This document shows, piece by piece, positions 9,256 through 21,975 of a DNA stretch of 64,000 bases; position 1 is the first letter of the stretch; each line of letters opens with the position of its first letter. The position numbers were made by a program, and so were the translations under genes. The notes beneath the pieces are model-generated. The model worked only from the letters and a program-made list of their open reading frames with translations, did no database searches and had not been told where the DNA came from. This DNA comes from Phytopseudomonas seleniipraecipitans (GTDB lineage Bacteria > Pseudomonadota > Gammaproteobacteria > Pseudomonadales > Pseudomonadaceae): assembly GCF_900102335.1 (NCBI RefSeq), contig NZ_FNBM01000003.1, forward strand, positions 355,005-419,004, in the 5' to 3' direction.

Positions 9256-10320
9256 TCAGTTGATCTTGGCGGCCAGCTCACCCTTGGCGTAACGCTGGAA
9301 CATGCCTTCCAGGGAGATCGGTTTGATCTTCGAGGCGTTGCCGGCGGTGCCGAAGGCTTCGTAGCGGGCGATACAGATATCACGCATGGCAGTGATGGTA
9401 TGGGCGAAGTATTTGCGCGGGTCGAACTCGCTCGGGTGCTCGGCCAGGAAGCGGCGGATGGCTCCGGTGGAGGCCAGACGCAGGTCGGTGTCGATGTTGA
9501 CCTTGCGCACGCCGTACTTGATGCCTTCGACGATCTCTTCGACCGGCACGCCGTAGGTTTCCTTGATCTCGCCACCATGCTCGTTGATGATCGCCAGCCA
9601 ATCCTGCGGCACCGAGCTGGAGCCGTGCATCACCAGGTGGGTGTTGGGAATGCGCTTGTGGATGGCCTTGATGCGCTCGATCGACAGCACGTCACCAGTA
9701 GGCGGCTTGGTGAACTTGTAGGCGCCGTGGCTGGTGCCGATGGCAATGGCCAGGGCATCGACCTGAGTCTTCTTGACGAAATCGGCCGCTTCTTCCGGGT
9801 CGGTCAGCAGTTGGCTGTGATCGAGCACGCCTTCCGCACCTACGCCGTCTTCTTCACCGGCCATGCCGGTTTCCAGGCTGCCCAGGCAACCCAGCTCACC
9901 TTCAACCGATACGCCGCAGGCGTGGGCGAAGGCAACGGTCTGCTGCGTGACACGAACGTTGTACTCGTAGTCAGCCGGCGTCTTGCCGTCTTCTTTCAGC
10001 GAGCCGTCCATCATTACCGAGCTGAAGCCCAGCTGAATGGAGCGTTGGCAGATGTCCGGGCTGGTGCCGTGGTCCTGGTGCATGCACACCGGGATGTGCG
10101 GGAATTCTTCGATGGCGGCAAGAATCAGGTGACGCAGGAACGGCGCACCGGCGTACTTGCGGGCACCCGCAGAGGCCTGGACGATGACCGGCGAATCGGT
10201 CTTGTCGGCAGCTTCCATGATGGCGCGCATCTGCTCGAGGTTGTTGACGTTGAAGGCCGGCACGCCGTAGCCGAATTCGGCGGCGTGGTCGAGCATCTGG
10301 CGCATGCTGATAAGTGCCAT
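9256..10320 (-). CDS. fba: Class II fructose-1,6-bisphosphate aldolase
   Basis: Zinc-dependent aldolase of 354 residues (CbbA type) that splits or forms fructose-1,6-bisphosphate from DHAP and glyceraldehyde-3-phosphate. Pseudomonads lack 6-phosphofructokinase, so it mainly serves gluconeogenesis. Diagnostic motifs are AFNVNNLEQ, the metal-binding [14 protein letters not shown], the glycine-rich phosphate-binding [22 protein letters not shown] and [13 protein letters not shown]. The start at 10320 has GGGAGA about 10 bases upstream. It is followed by a strong terminator. Upstream on the same strand lie two lipoprotein genes, pgk, epd and tkt, the arrangement remembered from PA0548-PA0555. Confidence 0.96.
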   Translation of the reverse strand: MALISMRQMLDHAAEFGYGVPAFNVNNLEQMRAIMEAADKTDSPVIVQASAGARKYAGAPFLRHLILAAIEEFPHIPVCMHQDHGTSPDICQRSIQLGFSSVMMDGSLKEDGKTPADYEYNVRVTQQTVAFAHACGVSVEGELGCLGSLETGMAGEEDGVGAEGVLDHSQLLTDPEEAADFVKKTQVDALAIAIGTSHGAYKFTKPPTGDVLSIERIKAIHKRIPNTHLVMHGSSSVPQDWLAIINEHGGEIKETYGVPVEEIVEGIKYGVRKVNIDTDLRLASTGAIRRFLAEHPSEFDPRKYFAHTITAMRDICIARYEAFGTAGNASKIKPISLEGMFQRYAKGELAAKIN

Positions 10321-10412
10321 GTTTTGCTATCTCCCGATAGGGCTCGTTAATCGTGCAAGCCTGCCGCAGTGGCAGGCGCTATTCAAGTTCTGCGCGTGAA
10401 AGCGCGTGTCGC

Positions 10413-10742
10413 TCAAGGCGCCTTGCAGCCACGCCCGAGCAGATCATCATTGGCGGTGCGGTAGATCAGGCCTTCCTCACCCTTGGTGTGAAAGGACAAC
10501 GTACCGTCGCTGTACAGCACGCCGGAGCCCGCGGGCTCCTGGCTCAAGCGATGAACGACATCGCTGCCGCCCATCCGTACATCGACTTTCTCATGGGTGC
10601 TGTCGGCATAGCGCCAGAACACTTCGGCCTGGCTGTCGCACACCCAGCGGTTCCATTCCTGGGTATCCGCGTAATCCTTGCCCGCGCAGCCGGCGAGCAT
10701 GACCAGACCGAGTAACGCGGCGGCGCCTGTATAACGGTTCAT
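10413..10742 (-). CDS. MliC-family lipoprotein
   Basis: Lipoprotein of 109 residues with lipobox LAGC (Cys at residue 19), so probably membrane-anchored in the envelope. The mature part has the MliC/PliC pattern: W-VCDSQAEVFWRY, SGVLYSDGTLSFHTKGEEG and a paired C-terminal Cys. Characterised members inhibit c-type lysozyme, but this Pseudomonas paralogue beside fba is not the classic MliC and its activity is unproven. Start preceded by AAGGAG. Separated from the upstream small lipoprotein by only 17 bases, so the two are probably one transcript. Confidence 0.8.
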   Translation of the reverse strand: MNRYTGAAALLGLVMLAGCAGKDYADTQEWNRWVCDSQAEVFWRYADSTHEKVDVRMGGSDVVHRLSQEPAGSGVLYSDGTLSFHTKGEEGLIYRTANDDLLGRGCKAP

Positions 10743-10759
10743 CGCACTCTCCTTGTCAC

Positions 10760-10954
10760 TTAACAGTTCTGCTCACTGACCGGCGCCGCGGGGTCACCGC
10801 TCGTCTGCCCTTCAATGCGCGGCTCTTCGCGGGTGGTCGGCAGGTCGATGGCCGCCGGACTCAACACACTGCACGCCTCATCACGCGGTGAACCGCCCCC
10901 GGCACAACCGCCCAAGGCAGCACATAAGGTCAACACAACGGCCACATTACGCAT
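10760..10954 (-). CDS. Small lipoprotein of unknown function
   Basis: A 64-residue protein with a clear lipobox (LGGC, Cys near residue 17) after a short hydrophobic signal, preceded by a good AAGGAG. The mature part is about 47 residues, polar and Pro/Thr/Glu-rich, with two further Cys, the second at the very C-terminus. No family is recognised. Its place between pgk and the MliC-like gene matches a small hypothetical gene in P. aeruginosa, which supports it being real despite its size. Confidence 0.72.
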   Translation of the reverse strand: MRNVAVVLTLCAALGGCAGGGSPRDEACSVLSPAAIDLPTTREEPRIEGQTSGDPAAPVSEQNC

Positions 10955-11014
10955 CGGTCACTCCTTGCTGGTTAATTTCCGTACAAGGTAATGACCGTGG
11001 CGAGGCGCAGAGGT

Positions 11015-12193
11015 TTAGCCCTTTGCGCGTTGCTGCAGGACTTCCACAGCCGGCAGCACCTTGCCCTCGACGAACTCGAGGAACGCGCCGCCACCGGTAG
11101 AAATGTAAGAAATACGCGAAGCCACATCGTACTTGTCGATGGCAGCCAGGGTGTCGCCACCGCCTGCAATCGAAAACGCCGGGCTTTCGGCGATGGCCAG
11201 GGCCAACGTCTTGGTGCCTTCACCGAACTGATCGAACTCGAAAACGCCGACTGGGCCGTTCCACAGGATGGTCTTCGAGGCCTTGAGCAGCTCGGCGAAC
11301 TGCGCCGCGGTCTGCGGGCCGATGTCGAGGATCATGTCGTCGTCGGCCACATCGGCCACCGCCTTGACGGTCGCAGTCGCCGATTCGGAAAACTCTTTGG
11401 CGACTACCACATCCACCGGCAGCGGCACGCTGACCTTGGCGGCGATGGCTTTGGCAGTGTCGACCAAGTCGGCTTCGTACAGCGATTTGCCGACGGGGTA
11501 ACCGGCAGCGGCCAGGAAGGTGTTGGCAATGCCGCCGCCGACGATCAACTGATCACAGATGCTGCTCAGGCTGTTCAGCACGTCCAGTTTGGTCGACACC
11601 TTGGAGCCGGCGACGATCGCCGCCATTGGCTGAGCCGGGGCGCCCAGGGCCTTGCCCAGCGCATCCAGCTCAGCCGCCAGCAGCGGGCCGGCAGCGGCAA
11701 CCTTGGCGAACTTGGCCACGCCGTGGGTCGAGCCCTCGGCGCGGTGAGCGGTGCCGAAAGCGTCCATCACGAACACGTCGCACAGGCCGGCGTATTGCTG
11801 AGCCAGCTCGTCGGCGTTCTTCTTCTCGCCCTTGTTGAAGCGCACGTTCTCGAACAGCACCAAATCACCGGCATTCAGCTCGACGCCGCCAAGGTAGTCC
11901 TTGATCAGCGGCACATCACGGCCCAGAGCCTTGCTCAGGTAGGCAGCTACCGGTGCCAGGCTGTTCTCTTCGCTGAATTCGCCTTCGGTCGGGCGGCCCA
12001 GGTGCGAGCAGACCATCACCGCAGCGCCTTTTTCCAGGGCCAGCTTGATGGTCGGCAATGCGGCCAGGATGCGCGCATCGCTCTTCACCACGCCGTCCTT
12101 GACCGGCACGTTGAGGTCTTCGCGGATCAGCACGCGCTTACCTTGCAGGTCGAGGTCGGCCATTTTCGTGATGTTTACGGCAGCTGCAGTCAT
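11015..12193 (-). CDS. pgk: Phosphoglycerate kinase
   Basis: Glycolytic and gluconeogenic kinase of 392 residues. Motifs: [11 protein letters not shown] at the N-terminus, the substrate-binding [34 protein letters not shown] and the nucleotide loop [12 protein letters not shown] followed by [11 protein letters not shown] start it at the ATG at 12193, with AAGGAC about 8 bases upstream, rather than at 12238, because the family begins just before [12 protein letters not shown]. The start lies 4 bases downstream of the epd stop, so its ribosome binding site is inside epd and the two are surely co-transcribed. Confidence 0.96.
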   Translation of the reverse strand: MTAAAVNITKMADLDLQGKRVLIREDLNVPVKDGVVKSDARILAALPTIKLALEKGAAVMVCSHLGRPTEGEFSEENSLAPVAAYLSKALGRDVPLIKDYLGGVELNAGDLVLFENVRFNKGEKKNADELAQQYAGLCDVFVMDAFGTAHRAEGSTHGVAKFAKVAAAGPLLAAELDALGKALGAPAQPMAAIVAGSKVSTKLDVLNSLSSICDQLIVGGGIANTFLAAAGYPVGKSLYEADLVDTAKAIAAKVSVPLPVDVVVAKEFSESATATVKAVADVADDDMILDIGPQTAAQFAELLKASKTILWNGPVGVFEFDQFGEGTKTLALAIAESPAFSIAGGGDTLAAIDKYDVASRISYISTGGGAFLEFVEGKVLPAVEVLQQRAKG

Positions 12194-12197
12194 TGAG

Positions 12198-13262
12198 TCA
12201 GTCCTTAACAGGGGCTGGTGAAAGGGAAGCGGCGGCATCGAGAAAATGCACGGCCATGTCTAGCATGCGATTGGCAAAACCCCACTCGTTGTCGAACCAG
12301 GCCAGCAGGTTGACCAGGCGAGGCCCGGAAACCCGCGTCTGACTGCCGTCGACGATGGCCGAATGGGGATCATGGTTGAAGTCGCAGCTGGCGTGCGGCA
12401 ACTCGGTGTACGCCAGCAGACCCTGCAGCGGCCCCTGTTCGGCAGCCTGTCGCAAGATCCGGTTGATCTCTTCGGCACTGGTGTCGCGGGCGGTCTGCAA
12501 GGTGATATCCAGGCAGGACACGTTGACCGTCGGCACCCGAATGGCTTTGGCCTGAATTCGTCCGGCAAGTTCCGGTAGCAGACGCTCGATACCGCGGGCC
12601 AGGCCGGTGGACACCGGAATCACCGACTGGAAGGCCGAGCGCGTACGGCGCAGGTCTTCATCGTGATAGGCGTCGATCACCGGCTGGTCGTTCATCGCCG
12701 AGTGGATGGTGGTGATGGAGATGTACTCCAGCCCGATCGCCTCATTGAGCAACTTGAGCAGCGGCACGCCGCAATTGGTGGTGCAGGAAGCGTTCGACAC
12801 CAGGCGCTCGGCGCCTGTCAGGCAGTGCTGATTGACGCCATAGACCACGGTCGCATCGACGTCGCTCTCGCTGGCCATCGGCTGCGACAGCAAGACTCGC
12901 GGCGCGCCGGCCTGCAAAAAACGCTCGGCCTGTTCGCGGGTGGTGTACTGCCCCGAGCATTCGAGCAGCAGGTCGATATCCAGCGCGGCCCAGTCCACGC
13001 CTTCCGGTTCGCGCTGACGCAACACGCGCACCGACTCCCCGTTGATGTGCAGGCAATCGCCCGCCACCTTCACCTCGCCGGGAAAGCGCCCATGGGTAGA
13101 GTCGAAGCGGGTCAGGTACTCGATGCTGGCCTGATCGGCCAGGTCATTGAGTGCGACGATTTCCAGACGTGCATCGCCGACACGTTCGTGCAGGGCACGC
13201 AGCACACAACGGCCGATGCGGCCGTAGCCGTTCAGAGCAACGCGGTAGGGACGATAGGACAT
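12198..13262 (-). CDS. epd: Erythrose-4-phosphate dehydrogenase (Epd/GapB)
   Basis: GAPDH-family NAD enzyme of 354 residues. The Rossmann motif [14 protein letters not shown] is followed by the active site SNASCTTNC and [10 protein letters not shown]. In the tkt-epd-pgk setting the usual role is oxidation of erythrose-4-phosphate to 4-phosphoerythronate in pyridoxal phosphate synthesis. A GAPDH role in gluconeogenesis cannot be excluded by sequence. The start at 13262 ([12 protein letters not shown]) fits the family; the longer frame to 13361 runs into a palindromic intergenic repeat. The ribosome binding site is weak (CGAGA). Confidence 0.9.
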   Translation of the reverse strand: MSYRPYRVALNGYGRIGRCVLRALHERVGDARLEIVALNDLADQASIEYLTRFDSTHGRFPGEVKVAGDCLHINGESVRVLRQREPEGVDWAALDIDLLLECSGQYTTREQAERFLQAGAPRVLLSQPMASESDVDATVVYGVNQHCLTGAERLVSNASCTTNCGVPLLKLLNEAIGLEYISITTIHSAMNDQPVIDAYHDEDLRRTRSAFQSVIPVSTGLARGIERLLPELAGRIQAKAIRVPTVNVSCLDITLQTARDTSAEEINRILRQAAEQGPLQGLLAYTELPHASCDFNHDPHSAIVDGSQTRVSGPRLVNLLAWFDNEWGFANRMLDMAVHFLDAAASLSPAPVKD

Positions 13263-13286
13263 CGCAGATCTCGGATGAACCCGTAG

Positions 13287-13312
13287 GGTGGATCGCGCTT
13301 TATCAATCCACC
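13287..13312. repeat. REP-like palindrome between epd and tkt
   Basis: Inverted repeat GGTGGAT (13287-13293) and ATCCACC (13306-13312). A further copy of the core, GGTGGATCG, follows at about 13325. It resembles dispersed extragenic palindromes of pseudomonads. A related core occurs between ahcY and metF. Confidence 0.55.
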
Positions 13313-13380
13313 GGGCGCTGTAACGGTGGATCGAAAGCGTCAGCTGCGCGCCCCGACCCACTCTACAGCGTCGTTCTCAC

Positions 13381-15378
13381 TCAGGCGTCGAGCAGCTCTT
13401 CGGCAGTGCCGATGATGTTCTCGACGGTGAAACCGAAATGCTCGAACAGCTCGCCGGCCGGGGCCGACTCACCGTAGGTTTCCATGCCGATGACACGACC
13501 TTCGAGGCCGACGTACTTGTACCAGAAGTCAGCATGGGCAGCTTCGATGGCGATACGCGCGGTGACCTGCAGCGGCAGTACGGACTGCTTGTAGCCAGCG
13601 TCCTGCTGGTCGAAGACGTTGGTCGACGGCATCGACACCACGCGCACCTTGCGGCCCTGCTCGGTCAGCTTGTCGGCCGCCTGAATGGCCAGGCCGACTT
13701 CCGAACCGGTGGAAATCAGGATCAGTTCCGGCTCGCCGACACAATCCTTCAGCACGTAGCCGCCACGGCTGATGGCCGCTTCGGTTTCATGGTCGCGCAG
13801 GTTATGCGGCAGGTTCTGGCGCGAGAAGATCAGCGCGCTCGGGCCGTCCTTGCGCTCGACCGAATGCTTCCAGGCCACCGCAGCTTCGACGGTATCCGCC
13901 GGGCGCCAGGTATCCAGGTTCGGCGTGGTGCGCAGGCTGGTCAGTTGCTCGACCGGCTGGTGCGTCGGGCCGTCTTCGCCCAGGCCAATGGAGTCGTGGG
14001 TGAACACGTAGAGCACGCGCAGCTTCATCAGCGCGGACATGCGCACGGCATTGCGGGCGTATTCCATGAACATCAGGAAGGTCGCGCCGTAAGGCACCAG
14101 GCCGCCGTGCAGGGCAACGCCGTTCATGATCGCGCTCATGCCGAACTCGCGCACGCCGTAGTACATGTAGTTGCCTGAAGCGTCTTCGGCGACCACCGGC
14201 TTGCAGCCTTTCCACAGCGTCAGGTTGGAGCCGGCCAGATCAGCCGAACCACCGAGCAGTTCCGGCAGCAGCGGGCCGAAGGCATTCAGGCAGTTCTGGC
14301 TGGCTTTACGGCTGGCGATGGTTTCGCCCTTCTCGGCCACGGCGCGGATGAACTCGCTGGCCTTGGCGGAGAAATCAGCGGGCAGCTCACCGGCCATGCG
14401 GCGGATGAATTCGTTGGCCAGCTCAGGGTAAGCGGCGGAATAGGCGGCGAAACGCTGATCCCACTCGGCTTCGGCAGCCAGACCGGCTTCCTTGGCATCC
14501 CACTCGGCATAGATGCCGGCAGGCACTTCGAACGGCGCATGGTTCCAGTTCAAGGCAGCGCGGGTCAGGGCGATTTCGTCATGGCCCAGCGCGGCGCCGT
14601 GGGATTCTTCCTTGCCCTGCTTGTTCGGCGAACCGAAACCGATGATGGTCTTGCAGCAGATCAGGGTCGGCTGATCGCTCTTGCGCGCGGTGTCGATGGC
14701 CATTTTGATCTCTTCCGGATCATGGCCGTCGACATTGCGGATCACCTGCCAGCCGTAGGCTTCGAAGCGCGCCGGGGTGTCGTCGGTGAACCAGCCGTGC
14801 ACTTCGCCGTCGATGGAAATGCCGTTATCGTCGTAGAAGGCGATCAGCTTGCTCAGGCCGAGGGTACCGGCCAGCGAGCAGACTTCATGGCTGATGCCTT
14901 CCATCATGCAGCCATCACCCAGGAACGCATAGGTGTGGTGATCGACGATGGTGTGGCCGTCGCGGTTGAATTGCGCCGCCATGATCTTTTCTGCCAGGGC
15001 GAAGCCCACGGCGTTGGCGATCCCCTGGCCGAGCGGGCCAGTGGTGGTCTCGACGCCGGGTGCGTAGCCATATTCCGGGTGACCCGGGGTGCGGCTGTGC
15101 AGCTGGCGGAAGTTCTTCAGGTCGTCGATGGACAGGTCGTAGCCGGTCAGGTGCAGCAACGAATAGATCAGCATCGAGCCGTGGCCGTTGGACAGCACGA
15201 AGCGGTCACGGTCGGCGAACTTCGGGTTGGCCGGGTTGTGCTTCAGGTAGTCACGCCACAGCACTTCGGCGATATCCGCCATGCCCATCGGGGCACCCGG
15301 GTGGCCGCTGTTGGCTTTTTGCACAGCATCCATGCTGAGGGCACGAATGGCATTGGCACGCTCACGACGGCTGGGCAT
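13381..15378 (-). CDS. tktA: Transketolase
   Basis: Thiamine-diphosphate enzyme of 665 residues that moves two-carbon ketol units in the pentose phosphate pathway. Motifs: [27 protein letters not shown], the TPP-binding [13 protein letters not shown] ending [16 protein letters not shown], and the pyrimidine-side [19 protein letters not shown]. Start at 15378, with AGGAGA 8 bases upstream; the longer frame to 15435 lacks a better signal. First gene of the leftward tkt-epd-pgk block. Its promoter must lie in 15379-15634, the same interval that holds a palindrome next to the divergent ArsR-type regulator. Confidence 0.96.
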   Translation of the reverse strand: MPSRRERANAIRALSMDAVQKANSGHPGAPMGMADIAEVLWRDYLKHNPANPKFADRDRFVLSNGHGSMLIYSLLHLTGYDLSIDDLKNFRQLHSRTPGHPEYGYAPGVETTTGPLGQGIANAVGFALAEKIMAAQFNRDGHTIVDHHTYAFLGDGCMMEGISHEVCSLAGTLGLSKLIAFYDDNGISIDGEVHGWFTDDTPARFEAYGWQVIRNVDGHDPEEIKMAIDTARKSDQPTLICCKTIIGFGSPNKQGKEESHGAALGHDEIALTRAALNWNHAPFEVPAGIYAEWDAKEAGLAAEAEWDQRFAAYSAAYPELANEFIRRMAGELPADFSAKASEFIRAVAEKGETIASRKASQNCLNAFGPLLPELLGGSADLAGSNLTLWKGCKPVVAEDASGNYMYYGVREFGMSAIMNGVALHGGLVPYGATFLMFMEYARNAVRMSALMKLRVLYVFTHDSIGLGEDGPTHQPVEQLTSLRTTPNLDTWRPADTVEAAVAWKHSVERKDGPSALIFSRQNLPHNLRDHETEAAISRGGYVLKDCVGEPELILISTGSEVGLAIQAADKLTEQGRKVRVVSMPSTNVFDQQDAGYKQSVLPLQVTARIAIEAAHADFWYKYVGLEGRVIGMETYGESAPAGELFEHFGFTVENIIGTAEELLDA

Positions 15379-15570
15379 CGATGAATCTCCTGCGGGGTGG
15401 CTGCCGAAGCAGCTAGGTCGGAAAAAGGCGGCCATTTTCGCCCAGCCACCCCCTGCGGGGCAATCACAGATGGTCGTTGGCGGGACGATTCCCGCGGATT
15501 TACTGGATAAAACCGTTCTTGCTCGTCAATGAGGCCCGGCCTCGGTCGCTTGAGAGCAATCGCCAGATGC

Positions 15571-15592
15571 AATATCAAAACTTTTTGATATT
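15571..15592. promoter_or_regulatory. Operator-like AT-rich palindrome upstream of the ArsR-type regulator
   Basis: Perfect 10-bp inverted repeat AATATCAAAA/TTTTGATATT with a 2-base centre, AT-rich in a GC-rich genome. It lies about 43 bases before the regulator start and beside a likely -35 element. Symmetric ATATCAA-type sites fit ArsR-family dimers; autoregulation, possibly with control of the divergent tkt, is inferred. Confidence 0.6.
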
Positions 15593-15596
15593 GGTC

Positions 15597-15625
15597 TTGC
15601 TGCACGAAAAATGACCGTCTAGACT
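15597..15625 (+). promoter_or_regulatory. Putative sigma-70 promoter of the regulator-metK operon
   Basis: TTGCTG (15597-15602), 17-base spacer, TAGACT (15620-15625). If used, the transcript would start only a few bases before the ATG at 15635, giving a near-leaderless mRNA. Confidence 0.5.
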
Positions 15626-15634
15626 GCGCAACCT

Positions 15635-16659
15635 ATGAATCTGCGTGCCTCCCCGCTCGATTTCGAGCCTGCTGATGCCCTCTCCGCCCTGTGCAAGGCC
15701 GCGGGCGATCCGTTGCGTCTGAATATTCTGCGCGCACTGACCAACGACTCGTTTGGCGTGCTGGAGCTGGCGCAGATCTTCGCCATCGGCCAATCCGGCA
15801 TCAGTCATCACCTCAAGGTGCTGGCCCAGGCCGGCCTGGTGGCGACGCGCCGGGAAGGCAATGCGATTTTCTACCGCCGCGCCCTGGCTCACGCCGATGT
15901 CCTTGGCGGCACCCTGCATGGTGCGCTGCTCCAGGAAGTCGAACGACTGACCTTGCCTGGCGACGTACGCGCACGCATCGACCAGGTACATCTGCAACGC
16001 GCCAACGCCAGCCGCGACTTCTTTGCCCGCAGCGCCGAACGCTTTCAGGCTCAGCAGGACCTGATCGCCGGCCTGCCGCAGTACCGCGACAGTGTGCTGG
16101 CACTACTCGACTCGCTGGATTTCGCCAGCAGCGCCAGCGCGCTGGAAATCGGCCCCGGCGACGGCGGCTTCCTGCCCGAACTGGCGCGCCGCTTTGGCCA
16201 GGTCACCGCACTCGACAACAGCCCGGCCATGCTCGAACTGGCGCGCCTGCGCTGTGAGCAGGATGGCCTGGGTAACGTTCACCTGCAGCTCGCCGACGCC
16301 TTGCTCGACGATTACCCCAGCGCCGACTGCGTGGTACTGAACATGGTGCTGCACCATTTCGCCGCGCCCGCCCAGGCCCTGCAGACACTGGCAAGCCGTG
16401 TGAACGACGGCGGTAGCCTGTTGATCACAGAACTGTGCAGCCACGACCAGAGCTGGGCACGCGATACCTGCGGCGATCTGTGGCTAGGCTTCGAACAGGA
16501 CGACTTGGCCCACTGGGCCATCGCCGCCGGTCTGACTGCGGGCGAAAGCCTGTACGTCGGCCTGCGCAATGGATTTCAGATTCAAGTGCGCCACTTCCAG
16601 TGCACGCCTCCACTCACGCATGTGGCCGACAGGCCCTCACTCGCCAGGACAATCAATCG

Positions 16660-16663
<4 letters not shown>
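15635..16663 (+). CDS. ArsR-family regulator fused to SAM methyltransferase domain (SahR-like)
   Basis: Protein of 342 residues. A winged-helix ArsR domain (about 10-95, with [11 protein letters not shown] and [12 protein letters not shown] as recognition helix) is fused to a class I methyltransferase fold (about 140-310, [15 protein letters not shown] as SAM motif I and [10 protein letters not shown]). Regulators of this architecture named SahR sense S-adenosylhomocysteine and control methionine-cycle genes in several Proteobacteria. Its overlap with metK (ATGA) agrees with that role. Whether this pseudomonad protein binds SAH or methylates anything is inference. No ribosome binding site precedes the start. 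Same place as PA0547. Confidence 0.82.
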
Positions 16664-19699
<3,036 letters not shown>

Positions 19700-19737
19700 C
19701 GGAAACCAGCTTGGCTGGCCCGCAGGCAGCATCCGGC

Positions 19738-20127
19738 TCAGTCCTTGAACTGGTCTTTGATATAGCTGATTTCGGTTTTGCCATGCGGCGCTGGCTGGCC
19801 GTTCTCGTCGAGATTGACGAAGACCATCTTGTCGATGGTGAGGATGCTCTTGCGGGTGATTTTGTTGCGCACCTCACAACGCAGAGTGACCGAGGTGCGG
19901 CCGAACTCGCTGGCGGTGATGCCCAACTCGATGATGTCGCTCTGCCGCGCCGAGCTGACGAAGTTGATCTCGGAGATCAGCTTGGTGACCACTCGCTGAC
20001 TGCCGAGCTGGATGATCGCGTAAATTGCCGCTTCCTCATCGATCCATTTCAACAGGCTGCCGCCAAACAGGGTGCCGTTGGGGTTGAGGTCTTCGGGTTT
20101 TACCCACTTGCGGGTGTGGAAGTTCAT
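19738..20127 (-). CDS. Hotdog-fold acyl-CoA thioesterase
   Basis: Acyl-CoA thioesterase of the YciA/BFIT hotdog family, 129 residues. The helix region GTLFGGSLLKWIDEEAAIYA holds the usual catalytic Asp/Glu, followed by the long strand pattern KLISEINFVSSARQSDIIEL. It probably hydrolyses medium- or long-chain acyl-CoA in the cytosol. Convergent with ligB, 38 bases apart, with a small CCAGC-TTG-GCTGG hairpin between. Substrate preference is unknown. Confidence 0.87.
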   Translation of the reverse strand: MNFHTRKWVKPEDLNPNGTLFGGSLLKWIDEEAAIYAIIQLGSQRVVTKLISEINFVSSARQSDIIELGITASEFGRTSVTLRCEVRNKITRKSILTIDKMVFVNLDENGQPAPHGKTEISYIKDQFKD

Positions 20128-20279
20128 GCGCGCTCCTTATCCAATCGCTATCGTCGCCCAACCATGATCGCAAAGGCCTGCTGGCGCTGTCGCGGCCGGG
20201 TTTTCAATCGCGCCGATTAACACTCGGTATCAAGCCGGCCCGCAGCCTGTTTACCACCGGCAGATGACGACGGAAAACC

Positions 20280-20308
20280 TTGGGCTCGCGCGTCGGCACG
20301 GCTATAAT
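20280..20308 (+). promoter_or_regulatory. Sigma-70 promoter of ahcY
   Basis: TTGGGC (20280-20285), 17-base spacer, perfect TATAAT (20303-20308). Transcription from about 20315 would place the whole SAH riboswitch in the leader. The interval 20128-20279, between the thioesterase and this promoter, shows no gene. Confidence 0.82.
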
Positions 20309-20353
20309 CGCCGGGTTATACGCCCGGCTGCGCCCGGGCGTTCCCGCCACCTG

Positions 20354-20427
20354 TCCGAGGGGCGCTGCAGCAAGCCAAGGCTTGTCAGGCTCGGATAGGG
20401 CGTTACCCAAACGCATCAACGGCGCCC
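20354..20427 (+). promoter_or_regulatory. S-adenosylhomocysteine (SAH) riboswitch
   Basis: Matches the SAH riboswitch consensus. P1 is TCCGAG (20354-20359) paired with CTCGGA (20390-20395). The conserved GGGGCGCTGCAGC strand follows P1, and CAGGCTCGG closes it. The 3' strand GGCGCCC (20421-20427) pairs with GGGCGCT (20360-20366) to form the pseudoknot. It sits about 100 bases before ahcY, which encodes SAH hydrolase. In the known class SAH binding turns expression on, removing the inhibitory product. Confidence 0.93.
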
Positions 20428-20524
20428 AATCGGACTGCGTGAAAACGTGGCAAGCCATGGCCTCCCGGCCCGGCATCGCGGTTTTACCTATCTGATCCCA
20501 GATCAACGATTGGAGAGCTTTTGC

Positions 20525-21919
20525 ATGAGCGCTGCTTTTAACGACTTTAAAGTTGCCGATATTTCCCTGGCCGATTGGGGCCGCAAAGAGCTGATCATCG
20601 CCGAATCCGAGATGCCTGCACTGATGGGCCTGCGTCGCAAATACGCGGCCAGCCAGCCGCTGCAAGGCGCGAAAATCCTCGGCTGCATCCACATGACCAT
20701 CCAGACCGGCGTGCTGATCGAGACGCTGACCGCGCTGGGCGCTGAAGTGCGCTGGTCGTCGTGCAACATCTTCTCCACCCAGGATCAGGCCGCTGCCGCC
20801 ATCGCCGCCGCCGGTATTCCGGTGTTCGCCTGGAAGGGCGAGACCGAAGCCGAATACGAGTGGTGCATCGAGCAGACCATCCTCAAGGACGGCCAGCCGT
20901 GGGACGCCAACATGGTGCTCGACGACGGCGGCGACCTGACGCAGATCCTGCATGACAAGTACCCGCAGGTGCTGGAAAACGTCCACGGTGTGACCGAAGA
21001 AACCACCACTGGCGTACACCGTCTGCTCGACATGCTCAAGGCCGGCACCCTGAAAGTCCCGGCGATCAACGTCAACGACGCGGTCACCAAGAGCAAGAAC
21101 GACAACAAGTACGGCTGCCGTCACAGCCTCAACGACGCCATCAAGCGTGGCACCGACCACCTGCTGTCGGGCAAGCAGGCGCTGGTCATCGGCTACGGCG
21201 ACGTGGGCAAGGGCTCGGCGGCTTCGCTGCGCCAGGAAGGCATGATCGTCAAGGTTTCCGAGATCGATCCGATCTGCGCCATGCAGGCCTGCATGGACGG
21301 CTACGAGCTGGTTTCGCCGTACATCGACGGCCGCAATGACGGCACCGACGCCTGCATCGACAAGGCCCTGCTAGGCAAGATCGACCTGATCGTCACCACC
21401 ACCGGCAACGCCGACGTCTGTGACGCCGGCATGCTCAAGGCGCTGAAAGCCCGCGCCGTGGTCTGCAACATCGGTCACTTCGACAACGAGATCGACACTG
21501 CCTTCATGCGCAAGAACTGGGCATGGGAAGAGGTCAAACCGCAGGTGCACAAGATCCATCGCACCGGCGCTGGCCAGTTCGACCCGCGCAACGACGACTA
21601 CCTGATCCTGCTGGCCGAAGGCCGTCTGGTGAACCTGGGCAACGCCACCGGTCACCCGAGCCGCATCATGGATGGCTCCTTCGCCAACCAGGTGCTGGCG
21701 CAGATCTTCCTGTTCGAGCAGAAGTTCGCCACCCTCTCCGCCGAGAAGAAGGCCGAGCGCCTGACAGTCGAAGTGCTGCCGAAGAAACTGGACGAAGAAG
21801 TCGCCCTGGAAATGGTGAAAGGCTTTGGCGGCGTGGTCACTCAACTGACCAAACCGCAGGCTGATTACATCGGCGTTCCGGTCGAAGGCCCGTTCAAGCC
21901 GGACAGCTACCGCTACTGA
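20525..21919 (+). CDS. ahcY: S-adenosylhomocysteine hydrolase
   Basis: NAD-containing enzyme (464 residues) that splits SAH into adenosine and homocysteine, regenerating the methyl cycle. Motifs: [20 protein letters not shown] at the N-terminus, the Rossmann [19 protein letters not shown], and the C-terminal KPDSYRY that completes the neighbouring active site in the tetramer. Start at 20525, with GGAGAG about 8 bases upstream; the longer frame from 20447 runs into the riboswitch leader. First gene of ahcY-metF, controlled by the riboswitch. Confidence 0.97.
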   Translation: MSAAFNDFKVADISLADWGRKELIIAESEMPALMGLRRKYAASQPLQGAKILGCIHMTIQTGVLIETLTALGAEVRWSSCNIFSTQDQAAAAIAAAGIPVFAWKGETEAEYEWCIEQTILKDGQPWDANMVLDDGGDLTQILHDKYPQVLENVHGVTEETTTGVHRLLDMLKAGTLKVPAINVNDAVTKSKNDNKYGCRHSLNDAIKRGTDHLLSGKQALVIGYGDVGKGSAASLRQEGMIVKVSEIDPICAMQACMDGYELVSPYIDGRNDGTDACIDKALLGKIDLIVTTTGNADVCDAGMLKALKARAVVCNIGHFDNEIDTAFMRKNWAWEEVKPQVHKIHRTGAGQFDPRNDDYLILLAEGRLVNLGNATGHPSRIMDGSFANQVLAQIFLFEQKFATLSAEKKAERLTVEVLPKKLDEEVALEMVKGFGGVVTQLTKPQADYIGVPVEGPFKPDSYRY

Positions 21920-21926
21920 TGGGCGG

Positions 21927-21959
21927 TGTGGATCGTGGGCCATGGGCCTGCGATCCACA
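21927..21959 (+). repeat. Hairpin between ahcY and metF
   Basis: Perfect 9-bp inverted repeat TGTGGATCG (21927-21935)/CGATCCACA (21951-21959) around a 15-base loop with its own GGCC symmetry. No T-run follows, so it is more likely an mRNA stability or processing hairpin than a terminator. The core matches the palindrome upstream of epd. Confidence 0.6.
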
Positions 21960-21975
21960 GCCTGAAGGAATTGCC

